64,000 nucleotides of DNA from Triticum aestivum (lineage: Eukaryota > Streptophyta > Magnoliopsida > Poales > Poaceae): positions 250,396,219 through 250,460,218 of the forward strand of contig NC_057804.1 of the NCBI RefSeq assembly GCF_018294505.1. Reading direction: 5' to 3'. The stretch's first letter is position 1, and every line of letters begins with the position of its first letter. This document shows, one piece after another, positions 23,679-33,882 of the stretch. The notes under the pieces were generated by a model. It saw nothing but the letters and a program-made list of their open reading frames with translations, did not search any database and was not told where the DNA came from. The translations under genes and the position numbers were made by a program.

Positions 23679-25676
23679 CTACCGGAGAGAAGAGGGGGAA
23701 GAAATAATGAATACAGAGCAAACAAAGCATCACAAAATATAACAAGGCAATACGCGGTGTTCGGTGTGCCCTAACGCGGTAGTAGGTGATACCGGTGAAG
23801 GGGGGAAAACATCCGGGAAAGTATTCCCGGTGTTTCGTGTTTTCGGGCAGAGGAGCCGGAGGGGGAAAGTTGCGGGTTCGATAGGTTAGAGGGGTGTGGC
23901 GGACGAACGGACTGCGTATCCGGAATCGTCTCGTCGTTCTGAGCAACTTTCATGTTGAAAACATTTTAATCCGAGTTACGGATTAAAAGATATGATTTTC
24001 TAAAGATTTTATTAATTTCTGAAATTTAATTATTTATTTAATTAATTCGAAAAAATGTATTAATGACGTCAGCATGATGTCATGCTGACGTCAGCAGTCA
24101 ACAGGGGTTGACTGAGTCAACCCTGACATGTGGGTCCCGCTGTCATTGACTAAGATTAACTAAAACAGATTAATTAGTTTAATTAGTAATTAGGTTAATC
24201 TAATCAGGATTAATTAACTAAATTAATTGCTTAATTAATTAATTAATATTTTAATTATTTTAATTATTATTTATTTATTTATTTAATATATATTTTTTAT
24301 TCCTAATTTTTTTTTATAAAAAACGTTCTAGGCAGGGCCCATGTGTCATAGGCCCAGGGGGTCCATGCGGGTTAGCGGGCGCGCGGGCGTGCGGGTGCGG
24401 ACGATGGGGCGCTGGAGGTGCCCGACCCGCACGAGGGCCAGCGGGCACGGAGGGGCGCCGGGCGCCGGCGATGGCACCGGCGAGGCCACGGCGGGGCAGC
24501 ACCAGGCTGGGAGGCGCAGGCTGGAGAGGGGGTGGCGCGACCGAGCCGGTGCGGGGCAGCACGGCTTCCGCAGCGGAGCAGCAGCAGCAGGGCTGCACGA
24601 CGGAGGGAGAGCGGCGGCAGGGGGCAGCCAAGGCGAATCCGGCGGGGCGCGCGTGTACGAGGACAGGGGAAGAGGAGGCCGGGGGCCTCACCGCGGATCC
24701 GTAGGGTCAGGGGCAACGGGGGCGAGGATGAGGGCGGAGACGACGCGACGCAGGGGATGCAGTCCGGCGGGAAAGGACTTCGGCGATGGCGGAGCGGTCC
24801 GGCGAGTCGAGGGGGCCGACCATCGGGGAGGAGGCACCGGCGAGGCATCCGTGGCGGCGGGATCGTCGGGGGCGGGGGCGTGGTCGCCATCGGCGCGGCG
24901 AGGGGCGCCGTCGAGGGAGAGGGAGATGGGAGCGTGAGGTGGCGGGGGACGGAGCCGACGAGGGCGGCGACGTGCGCGCCAGGCGCGGCGACAGGATCGA
25001 GTCCTCCCCGATCCAGATCGGGGGTGAGAGGGGAGCGAACGTGGGGGGAGGGAAGTGGGGGGGGCGAGTGGGGAGGGAACCAGCTAGGGTTCGGCTCGGG
25101 GTGGGTAAGGAGAGCAAGGGGGGTGGCTGGGCCGGCTTAGTCCGCTGGGCTGGCTGGGCCACGTGGGTGCCCAGCTGGTTCAAGAGGCCCAGCGGGGGGG
25201 GGTTCTCTTTTTATCTTCCTTTCTTTCTTTTTTTTTGTTATTTTGTTTTTCTTATCTTTATATTTCTGTTTTAACTTTAGTTTCACCTTATCTTAGTTTT
25301 ATAAACTATAAAAGTAGTCCCTACTTTAGTGTTAATAAATAGGCTACTGCCACATAATTTTGGGCAACTAATTAACATAGTTTAATATTTTATTTATTGC
25401 AAAGGAGATTCAACTAATTGTTTTTACTTCCTTTTAAAACCTTTTTAAAATATTTTACACCTTTATAAAAGTGTGGTTCCTTCACCAAAATTACCTATGC
25501 AATATTTGGTTCACTCCGAACATTTTAGTTTTAATATTCAAAAACTTTTATTCTTTGGTTGATTTTGAATTTGAATTTGAATCAGTTATGAACTAACACG
25601 AGATTAGGAACAGTAATCGAGGTGACGTGGCATCTGTAGCAGAGGATCACTGTAGCTTAATTACCCGGGCGTCACA

Positions 25677-25681
25677 ATCGA
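25677..25681 (+). repeat. Target-site duplication of solo LTR, right
   Basis: ATCGA, matching 21805-21809. Confidence 0.88.
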
Positions 25682-26657
25682 CCCCAGATCAGGGGACGTA
25701 GCACCAACCCACGAACCAGCCAACTATGGGCCACTACTTACATGTGAGAAAGCTTCAATCAAGAGAACAGTAAATTGAGCGACACATTATAGCAAGAACC
25801 CAATGTGGAATAGGAGAAGATCCCGGTGGCGTGCTGCCCAACTTCCATTCTCTCTCAGCTGTGTACTCTCTCCCATTTCCCTCCTCCTCAATTCTCTCCT
25901 CTTCAGCCCTCCCAGCACACACCGCACGCACGGGCTCATCCATGACGGCAGACACATCCTCCACCTTATCTCGCCGCCAGACGTATCTCTTCTGCCCAGC
26001 CTCTCTCTCGTCACCCGCATCCTTGCCTTTCACTTCGCCTCATCACGCGCGCACCCTAACGCAAGGTCGCAAGCGGCCAGCCCAGCTCCAGCAGGCCCGC
26101 CAGAAGATACACGGGCGCTAGGAAATCACAGAGGCGGACTGCACCGAAGTCGCCGACGATCAATGCCTTTTTTTCTTTTTGAGATCGAGTCTAATCGTTT
26201 TCGGGTGTGCTCGATATATGGATCTCTCCTAGCTCTCTTGCATGTTCGATCAGGACACGGGAAGGTTCCCTTTTTTTGAGAACGACACGGGAAGGTTCTG
26301 TGATGTGGGGAAATCCATGATGAAAGGTTTGGGGGCCTCGGTATATCGGAACGCACGAGTTTTTTCTAAAGCGTGATTGACGTATTAGTACCACCTCGTT
26401 TATATTATGATTTTGTCCATACAATTTGTAAAAGCGTATTATGACATGAGAAGAAAGCGTATTGTGATGGTGAACCCGACAAAGTCAATCCGTGCTTTAT
26501 TATTAGGGAGAGATCACGGACAGATTAAGGAAAGATCTATTATTATGTACTAACCCTTTAAAAGCATGAAGTGCGGACCAAAATATCATCACACGTGTCT
26601 ATTGATCTCTATATGGTCCACATCAGTCACTAAAACGCGTTCGATTAAAACACCTGT
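25682..26657. other. Mixed DNA between solo LTR and PIF element, no gene supported
   Basis: It begins with the continuation of the patch split by the solo LTR. A pyrimidine-rich stretch (25840-26040) could be a 5' untranslated region. At 26380-26520 there is sequence related to 14860-14960, including GTCAATCCGTGCTTTATTA. No reading frame matches a known protein. Confidence 0.45.
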
Positions 26658-26660
26658 TTA

Positions 26661-26679
26661 GAGCATCTCCAACAGCCGC
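26661..26679 (+). repeat. Left terminal inverted repeat of PIF element
   Basis: GAGCATCTCCAACAGCCGC, perfect match over 19 bases to the reverse complement of 29388-29406, with TTA immediately outside. Confidence 0.9.
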
Positions 26680-26925
26680 GCTAAAACAGCGTCGCGCCGC
26701 AAAATTGACCTTTTTAGCGCGCGCGCAATAGCAAAAGTGGCTCCAGCGGATGCGCGATAAACGCACGTGCGACATATAGAATACAACACGTTGTACGAAT
26801 CGCCATCGCGCGTTGCGTATTTTGTGTGCGCGCTTCTGCGTGCCGCACACTCGAGCGCTCACGCCGCACTTTCTCCACCGCACCACCTTCGCCCCGCTCC
26901 GCGTCGCCGCTGGCGAATTGACCCG

Positions 26926-28529
26926 ATGGACGACCGCGCCGGCACCCCCTACCCCTTCCTACACCCACGACCCTTCCGCGGCCTCCGCCGCCGCTGCCGC
27001 CGCAAACCCTAACGCGGGTAGCTTTGGCTTCGCCTCCGCCGGCGTTCCACCAAGCATCAGCGTCGCACGCGGCATTTTCATGCCGCCACGGATGACTTCG
27101 GCGGCGGATGGCCTCGCGCCGGCGCCCGCCGTTAAGCCACGTGCCCCCCTCTCGAAGCTCCCAAATGCGGCGCGGCCGAAGAAGGGCAAGGTTTCCATGA
27201 ACAACAAGGCGGCGGATGGCTCCGGCTTCTCCAAGCCGTTGAGGAAGAAACTTGCAGGGCGTGCGACGGCCACGGCGGCTACCGAAGCGCCGACAAGCTC
27301 ACTTGTTGAGCCGGCGGCCGACGCACACAAGGTGTTTGAGGAAATGCCCCAAAGGTAAAAAAATCGCCAACTTTTTTGTGTTATTTTTTGAATGCATACA
27401 TATAGATAGCTCATTTGCTTCGTCGTATATCCTTTATAGTGTCAACGATGAGGCATATATGTCAACTATGGGTGTTGGCTCCAACAATTCTCATTGATCT
27501 CAAACCAATGACATGCATTTCGATGACCATGAGTTCAAGGTGGACGAGGATGGTGAGGGCATTGTCGACGCATCGAAAGGAAGAGGAGGCAAATACATAA
27601 ACAATGAAGACATATTGCTATGCAATACTTGGTTGCAAGTTTCAAGGGATCCATACGTTGGAGGTGATCAAGTAGAGATGCATATTGGAACCGGATGAAG
27701 GAGCACTTTGATCTACACAACAAGAGTGGAATTGACCGGTCGGCACGATCTCTTTGCTCCCGGTGGTCGACAATCAACCGAGATTGTCAAAAGTGGGCGG
27801 CCGCACAAAAGGCGGTTGACAACTTGAACCGAAGTGGCACTAATGATATAGATAGGGTAAGTGCCATTTCATCCATGTTCATCATGCTTGTTCTTGGTGT
27901 TTGTAGTGCTAACTTGTTTTGTTTTTTGTAGTTCAATATTGCACAAAACTTGTTCAAATGAGAGGAGAAGAAGACCAAGAAAGGGAAGATCAAGAAAGGA
28001 ATTGAAGGATCGTGAGAAATGAAAGAAGCGTGAAGGCATTGATGATGTTGATGAGAGCAACAAACGCAAGCGAACAATTGAGTTGGATGATGATGAGGAA
28101 GAGGCATCAAGTGTTGATGGCAAGAGAAGCCCTACACTAAACTCCGTTTCATACTCGAAGACAAAAGGACCAGATGGGTGCAAGAAAGACGCAAAAGAAA
28201 AGAAGAAGAGGAAAGGGGATGATGAGCTCAAAAATGCTAAGGAAGCTGTTGTGAAGGCAAGAAAAGAAGCAAACGAGGTGAGGAAGATGCCAAGGACCCA
28301 AGATGCCGCGACCGAGGAGAGGAGGTTGGCGACCGAGGAGAGGAGGGTGGCGGCCGAGGAGAGGAGGGTGGCGGCCGAGGAGAGGAATGTGACATTGGAG
28401 GAGAGGAAGGTGGGCATGGAGGAGCAATCTAGGTTGTTGGAATGGGAGAAGTACTTGTTCTTTTTGGACACATCTACCCTCAATGAGGCGCAAAAGGAGT
28501 ATGTCAATCTTACCGTGAAGAAGTCTTGA
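26926..28529 (+). pseudogene. PIF/Harbinger ORF1-like gene (Myb/trihelix and NAM-associated type), broken
   Basis: ORF1 proteins of PIF/Harbinger elements bind DNA and help bring the transposase to the nucleus. Exon 1 (about 26926-27354) starts MDDRAGTPYPF, shifts frame near 26960, and continues FGFASAGVPPSISVARG. Exon 2 (27440-27856) has the conserved NEDILLCNTWLQVSRDP and, after a frameshift near 27675, LCSRWSTINRDCQKW and NRSGTNDIDR. Exon 3 (27932-28529) has EEKKTKKGKIKKG, then KKDAKEKKKRKGDDELK and a charged helix with repeated TEERR and AEERR, ending LTVKKS. GT and AG signals fit both introns. In-frame stops lie near 27496, 27959 and 28012, and the segment after KIKKG is short. It is a pseudogene without its partner transposase. 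Confidence 0.8.
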
Positions 28530-28544
28530 TCCAAAAAAGAGCCA

Positions 28545-28870
28545 TGATTCACGGCATGGGTGGTAGTGGCATTGGCGGCATGGGTGGCAGTGGCATAGGC
28601 GGCATGGGTGTAAGTGGCATTGGCGACATGGGTGGCGGTGGCATTGGCGGCATGGGAGGCATCAGTGGCATTGGCGACATGGGAGACATCAGTGGCTTCG
28701 GAGCTACCATGGGCGGCGTGGGTGCCATGGGTGGCTTTGGAGCTACCATGGAGACCATGGGAGGCACGGGTGGCTTCTGAGCACCTCCGGGCGGCATTGG
28801 CGACATGGGAGGCATGAGTTTTGCGTCTCTCATGGGAGGCATGGGAGCACCTCCGGGCGGCATGGGCGGC
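28545..28870 (+). repeat. Gly-Met coding-type repeat, GGCATGGGTGG units
   Basis: Tandem degenerate units of about 24-30 bases encode GMGGSGIGG-type repeats in a frame starting just after the ORF1 stop at 28527-28529 and open to 28780. A second stretch (28805-28870) repeats GGMGAPPGGMGG. An acidic tail (EEEEEESSSDDE) follows to 28987. The stretch may be the natural C-terminal tail of ORF1, separated from it by a frameshift. Confidence 0.7.
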
Positions 28871-29387
28871 ATGTCTTCCGGTGTGCCAACACCTTCGCAT
28901 GATGTCGTTGAAGATCTTGCCATCACTGCACGCGACAATGAAGAGGAGGAGGAAGAATCCTCTTCAGATGATGAATCGGAGGAATAGGAAGAGGATGATG
29001 AAGATGAAGATGAAGATGAGGACGAGGCTAGATTGTTGATGGGCCATTCATTGGTGTGAACTTTTGTGTCATGGAACTTGGTTCGGATTTTGAACTTGGT
29101 TGGATGATCTTATGGGCATGAACTTTTTATGTCATCATGAAATTGTTTGTGTGATTTAAATTATGCCATGTTTGTTTTGATGTTTGAAATTCATTTTGTG
29201 TTCAAAATGTGTCCAAAATGCAACATATGGCAAGCGCCGGCTGCTCGCATGCGCTACATTTTAGCGCCCTGCTGGAGCTACGTGTGTGCTCTGCATTTTA
29301 GAGCAGCCGCTGGAGCAAGTGCTGGCCGCCGCGTCAAAACGGGCGAATGGCGTGCTGCAAACTAATTTTTAGCGCGCCGCGCCTTGG

Positions 29388-29406
29388 GCGGCTGTTGGAG
29401 ATGCTC
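29388..29406 (+). repeat. Right terminal inverted repeat of PIF element
   Basis: GCGGCTGTTGGAGATGCTC, the reverse complement of the left repeat, followed by TTA. Confidence 0.9.
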
Positions 29407-29409
29407 TTA

Positions 29410-30156
29410 GCAACGGCAATCGTGCAAGCGCTAATCAATACATGAACCGCCGCATGCCGCACCTCGCACCTGCACCCGCCCATTTCCATCCCCGCGTGTG
29501 CCACTCTACCGACGCCCGAGCGCCGCACAAGAGCCTCCCAGCGCAACTGCGAGCCGCGTGTGCCGCAAGAGCCCAATTGCCAGGAGCTAACCGCCATCGA
29601 CCACGCGGGCTGCTTCACTACCAACCGGCGCCACTTCACCGGACTGAGGCGCCGCCCCTCGATCGCGGCCCCACCAGCCGGAGCCCAATCACCGGGAGCG
29701 CTGCACTACCGCAGCCCCGACTGTCGACGGAAGCACGCCGCAGATAGGACAGAAGTGTTGCTGCCACCATTGTTGCCCCAAGGTGGTGGTTCCGACGAGG
29801 AGCGCTAGATGCGAGCGGACCTCCACATCCGGGAAGATGGGAGTGGATCCCGTGCTCCTGCCGAGGAAGTTGGACGGCGCCATGAGCGGTTGCCTCCAGT
29901 GGTAGTGGCTCCCCTCCATGGCGTCCATGAGCGACCGAAAATGTCGTACAGAACCATGGTTCAGCCAAACCTATGCTCGACACCATTGATTTCTAGACAC
30001 TATTCATGAGGATTCACGCATGGTTGATTAAAAAATGCAGTTGTCATGCATGTCTATTCATGAGGATCCATGCATGATTGATTAAAAAATACAGTTGGCA
30101 TGAATGTCATAGATCCACATGTAGTAGGAGGTTAAATCGTATGGCATAGACCATAG
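29410..30156. other. GC-rich then AT-rich DNA, with a 54-bp tandem duplication
   Basis: The GC-rich part (29410-29950) has short overlapping frames without known domains. At 30000-30053 and 30054-30107 a 54-bp unit beginning CTATTCATGAGGAT is repeated in tandem with a few mismatches. The long-LTR element starts at 30157; the 5 bases before it (CATAG) would be its target duplication, but the partner is lost. Confidence 0.6.
30000..30107 (+). repeat. 54-bp tandem repeat, two units
   Basis: Two adjacent units start CTATTCATGAGGAT and contain TTGATTAAAAAAT and GCATG. They differ at a handful of bases. Confidence 0.9.
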
Positions 30157-30599
30157 CGTGACGTCCGAATAATTAGGCTATAGTGATCCCCCGTAAACGA
30201 TGCCACGTCACCTCGGTTACTATTGTTAATCTCAAGTTAGTTCAAAACTGGTTCAAATCTAAATTTTAATTAAAGTCAAACAATAAAAGTTTTCAAAAAT
30301 AAAAACTAAAATGTTCGGGTTGTGCCAAATAATGCGTAAGTAATTATGGTGAAGAAACTACACTTCCATAAAGAATTCAAATACACTAAAATAATTAAAA
30401 CAGTAGTGAAAACAATTAAACAAATGCCTATTGAAATTTATGAAATATTAAAACTATTTTATTATGGGTTAAGAATTAGTCTATAAATACAAATTTAGGT
30501 ACTTGTGGTAATTTTTTATAAAACTAGAAGTAAAATAAACTAGAAATAAAATAGAAAAGTAAATAAGAAAAAGGAGAAGACAAAACGGTAAAAAAAAGG

Positions 30600-31510
30600 C
30601 AAAGCCCCCTCTCCCTGCGCCGAATGGCCCAACTGGCCATCCAGGCCACCAGGAGGCCCACCCCATCCCCCTTTATTCCCCCGAAACCCTACCCCCTCCC
30701 CCAGTCGCCCTACTCCCCCCACTCACCCACGTCTCTTCCTCCTCTCCTCTCGATCCCGCCGCCGCCTGGACCTCGTCGGAACGCTCCCTCACCGGACCGC
30801 CTCCCCGTCTCCGTCGCGCATCGTCGACATCCTCCTCGACGCCCACTCCCCCGTGCCCTGCAACCCCTCATGAGGCCTCATCCTCCTCTGCCTCGCTCCC
30901 ACCGTGCAACGGGCGCGCTCACGGCCGCTGCCTCGCCCTGCGCACGCGCACGCCCACGTCGTTCCACACGCACTCGCCGCCCCCAGTCGCTGTTTCCATT
31001 GCTTACCGGCGCCGCACCCTTGGGCACCCCGTCCGTGCTAGCGCCTCCCGCTGCGCGCGCGCTGGCCCATCTGGTCACGCCCTTCCCCTCACCCTGCTCC
31101 CGCAGCCTCCTGTGGCCGCCGACGCCGTCCGCGCTAGTCGCCCGCCCCGTCGCACCCGCGCCACTGGCCGCCGTCGCTCCGGCCAGCCAGTGCCCGGCTC
31201 CGCCAGGCCCCGCCGCGCCGCTGCTGCAGCCGCAGCCACGACGCCTGTCACCGCCCGCTCTGCCGTGCCGCCTCCCACTGCCCCCTGCTTCTCCTACACC
31301 GGCCTTCACGCGCCCGTCCTCCTCCGCAGCTGCTTGTCGGTCGCCGCTCCGGCCGCCTGGCCGGCGCCGTTGCCTCTGGCCTCCCCCTGCTCCCGGCCGG
31401 GTCCGTTCGCCCCTGGGTGTGCGCCCTCTCGGGCTACGGCTTCGCCCGCGCCTGCCTACCCGTATGCCCACTAAGGCCCTTGTGCCAATGACATGTGGGG
31501 CCCAGCCCCT
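30600..31510 (+). other. GC-rich island in 5' LTR
   Basis: About 0.9 kb of cytosine-rich sequence with long overlapping proline-rich frames. The same island lies at 46690-47640 and, reversed, at 24310-25200. The frames differ between copies in length and breakpoints, so coding is not supported. It may act as the LTR promoter and leader region. Confidence 0.55.
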
Positions 31511-32076
31511 GGAACGTTTCAAAAAATAATTAATTAGTTAATTAAATTAATTAACTTAATTAATATTGATTAGTTAGCTAATTAAACCTAATTAATCTAC
31601 TAATAAAACTAACTAATGTTGATTAGTTATCAGTCATTGACACTGGGCCCCCCTGTCAGTTTGACCCAGTCAACGGTGAGAGTTGACCGTTGACGTCATG
31701 CTGACGCAATATATAAATTTGAATTAAAATAATTTCAGAAATTGAATTAAAACTTTGAAAATTAATGTAAAATAAACCATAGCTCGGATGAAAAGACTTT
31801 GTACATGAAAGTTGCTCAGAACGACGAGACGCAACCGAATTCGCGGTCCGTTGGTCAGCCACACGTCCCTAGCATAGCAAACATGCAACATTTCACCTCC
31901 GGTTCATCTGTCCGAAAACGTGAAACACCGAGGATACTTTCCCGGATGTTTCCCCCCTTCGCCGGTATCACCTACTACTGCATTAGGTCACCCCTAGCAC
32001 CATTTATTGCCTTGTTATGTTTTGTGATGCTGTGTTTGCTCCGTATTTATTGTTTCTTCCCCCTCTTCTCTGGTAG

Positions 32077-33569
32077 ACTACGAGACTGACACCGCTGCTG
32101 CTCGGGTCGACTACGGAGTTGACGACCCCTCCTTCTTGCCAGAGCAACCAGGCAAGCCCCCCCTTGATCACCAGATATCGCCCATTCCTTCCCTCTACTG
32201 CTTGCATTAGAGTAGTGTAGCATGTTACTGTTTTTGGTTGATCCTGTTCTGTTGCATAGCCTATCATTGTTGCTACAATTGTTGATACCTTATCTACAAT
32301 CCTAAATGCTTAGTATAGGATGCATGTTTACTATTAGTGGCCATACATTCTTGTCTGTTTGCCATGCTATACTATTGGGCCGTGATCACTCGGGAGGTGA
32401 TCACGGGTATATACTATACATACATTCATACTGTTCAGGTGGTGACTAAAGTCGGGTCAGCTCATAGAGTACCCGCGAGTGATTCCCGGATTGGGGGCTG
32501 AAAGGACATTTGTCCCGACGAACTTTGTGTGGATCTTTGTGGCGGAGCGACATGGCAGGTTGAGACCACCTAGGTGAGAGGTGGGCCTAGCCCTGGTCAG
32601 TGTCCGCGATTACTTCAAAATAACATGCTTAACGAGATCTTGGTATTTTATCTGAGTTTGGGCACTGGCCTATACGCACTAACCAATTACGCGGGAACAG
32701 TTATGGGCACTCGACATCGTGGTATCAGCCGAAGCCTTCTTGACGTCAGCGACTGAGCGGGGCGCGCCGGATTGGACTGGAACGCCTGCTCTTGTATTAG
32801 GGAGGCTAGGTCTGCTTCCGGCTGCCCACGCAACATGTAGGTGTGCAATGGGCGATGGGCCAAGACCCCTGCACGCTTAGGATTTAGACCGGCGTGGTGA
32901 CCTCTCTGTTGTGCCTAGGTAGGGTTGTGACGTGTTGATCTTCCGAGGCCGGGCATGACCCAGGAATGTGTGTTCGGCCAGAGGGATCGAGCATGTTGGG
33001 AAATGTGGTGCACCCCTGTAGGGAAGTTTATCTATTCGAATAGCCGCGTCCCTCGGTAAAAGGACAACCTGGAGTTGTACCTTGACCTTATGACAACTAG
33101 AACCGGATAATTAATAAGACACACCCAGACAAGTTCCAGAAACATCCCGGTGATCGCTTTCCCATAGGGCAACAAGGGGAGGATCGCTGGGTAGGATTAT
33201 GCTATGCGATGATACTTGGTGAACTTACCATCTACTCGCTTCTACATGCTGCAAGATGGAAGCTGCCAGAAGCGTAGTCTTCGATAGGAGTAGCTATCCT
33301 CCTCTTATTCTGGCATTCTGTAGTTCAGTCCGTCGACATTACCTCTTTACACATATACCCATGCATATGTAGTGTAGATCCATGCTTGCGAGTACTTTGG
33401 ATGAGTACTCACGGTTGGTTTGCTCCCCCTTTCTCTTTTTTTTTCCATTTCTTCTCGGATGTCGCAACCAATTGCTGGAGCCCAAGAGCCAGACGCCACC
33501 GTCGACGACGAACCCTACTACACTGAGGGTCCCTACTACTACATTCAGACCGCCAACGACCAGGAGTAG
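32077..33569 (+). pseudogene. Two-exon acidic frame in 5' LTR, splice acceptor mutated
   Basis: Exon A (32077-32151, after CTCTGGTAG) encodes YETDTAAARVDYGVDDP and ends CAACCAG before GCAAGC. Exon B (33472-33569) encodes AGAQEPDATVDDEPYY and EGPYYYIQTANDQE before TAG. The acceptor reads CAACCAA here, whereas the solo LTR and the 3' LTR read CAACCAG, so splicing at that site is probably lost. Both exons remain open. The counterpart in the 3' LTR has stops at 48257, 48931 and 50363. No domain is recognised; the product would be small, acidic and rich in tyrosine. An alternative is that exon B starts on its own at ATGTCGCAACC (33459). Confidence 0.35.
32380..32406 (+). repeat. Palindrome in 5' LTR
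   Basis: CCGTGATCAC, a 7-base loop, and GTGATCACGG. It is conserved in all LTR copies that reach this point. Confidence 0.85.
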
Positions 33570-33870
33570 TTTAGGACGATCCCAGGCAGGAGGCCTGCGC
33601 CTCTTTCGATCTGTATCCCAGTTTGTGTTAGCCATCTTATGGCAACTTGTTTAACTTATGTTTGTGCTCAGTTATTGTTGCTTTCACTGACTCATTTATG
33701 TTCGAGCACTTGTATTCGAGCCCTCGAGGCCCCTGGCTTGTAATATGATGCTTGTATGACTTATTTTACTTTTAGAGTTGTGTTGTGATATCTTCCCGTG
33801 AGTCCCTGATCTTGATCGTACATATTTGCTTGCAATATTAGTGTACGATTGAATCGGGGGCGTAACAAGT

Positions 33871-33882
33871 TGGTATAAGAGC
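33871..33882 (+). other. Primer-binding site of the long-LTR element
   Basis: TGGTATAAGAGC, one base different from the initiator tRNA-Met site TGGTATCAGAGC, three bases after the LTR end. Confidence 0.8.

Larger units (their letters stand above)
21810..25676 (-). mobile_element. 3.87-kb solo LTR of the long-LTR (LARD-like) family
   Basis: It runs from TGTGACGCCC to GGGCGTCACA, so the LTR ends form a 10-bp inverted repeat, with perfect 5-bp duplications outside. Only one LTR and no internal domain are present, the product expected from recombination between the two LTRs. It is the reverse complement of the LTRs at 30157-33867 and 46228-50660. Reading on the minus strand it carries a GC-rich island (about 25200-24310), a two-part reading frame (23678-22109) and a palindrome (23351-23377). 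LTRs near 4 kb resemble barley Sukkula; the family name is not proven. Confidence 0.88.
26661..29406 (+). mobile_element. PIF/Harbinger element with ORF1 only (non-autonomous)
   Basis: Terminal inverted repeats GAGCATCTCCAACAGCCGC lie at 26661-26679 and, reversed, at 29388-29406. They are flanked by TTA at 26658-26660 and 29407-29409, the 3-bp duplication used by the PIF/Harbinger superfamily. The 2,746-bp element carries a decayed ORF1 gene but no DDE transposase, so a related element elsewhere must have moved it. The inner ends are rich in GCGC blocks (26690-26730 and 29370-29385). Confidence 0.85.
30157..33867 (+). repeat. 5' LTR of the long-LTR element
   Basis: 3,711 bp. The first base is C instead of T (CGTGACGTCC against TGTGACGCCC in the 3' LTR), and the end is GGGGGCGTAACA. 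In order it carries an AT-rich 5' part, a GC-rich island (about 30600-31510), an AT-rich block, a conserved short frame (31805-32089), exon A (32077-32151), a palindrome (32380-32406) and exon B (to 33569). Confidence 0.85.

Noticed and set aside
24341..25140. Overlapping long frames on both strands of the solo LTR
   Set aside because: These come from the same GC-rich island. Simultaneous open frames on both strands indicate base bias, not genes.
30624..31529. Long plus-strand frame of 301 codons in the 5' LTR island
   Set aside because: The sequence is cytosine rich and open in several frames on both strands. The composition is proline/arginine/alanine only, and the homologous island at 46690-47640 has different start and stop positions.
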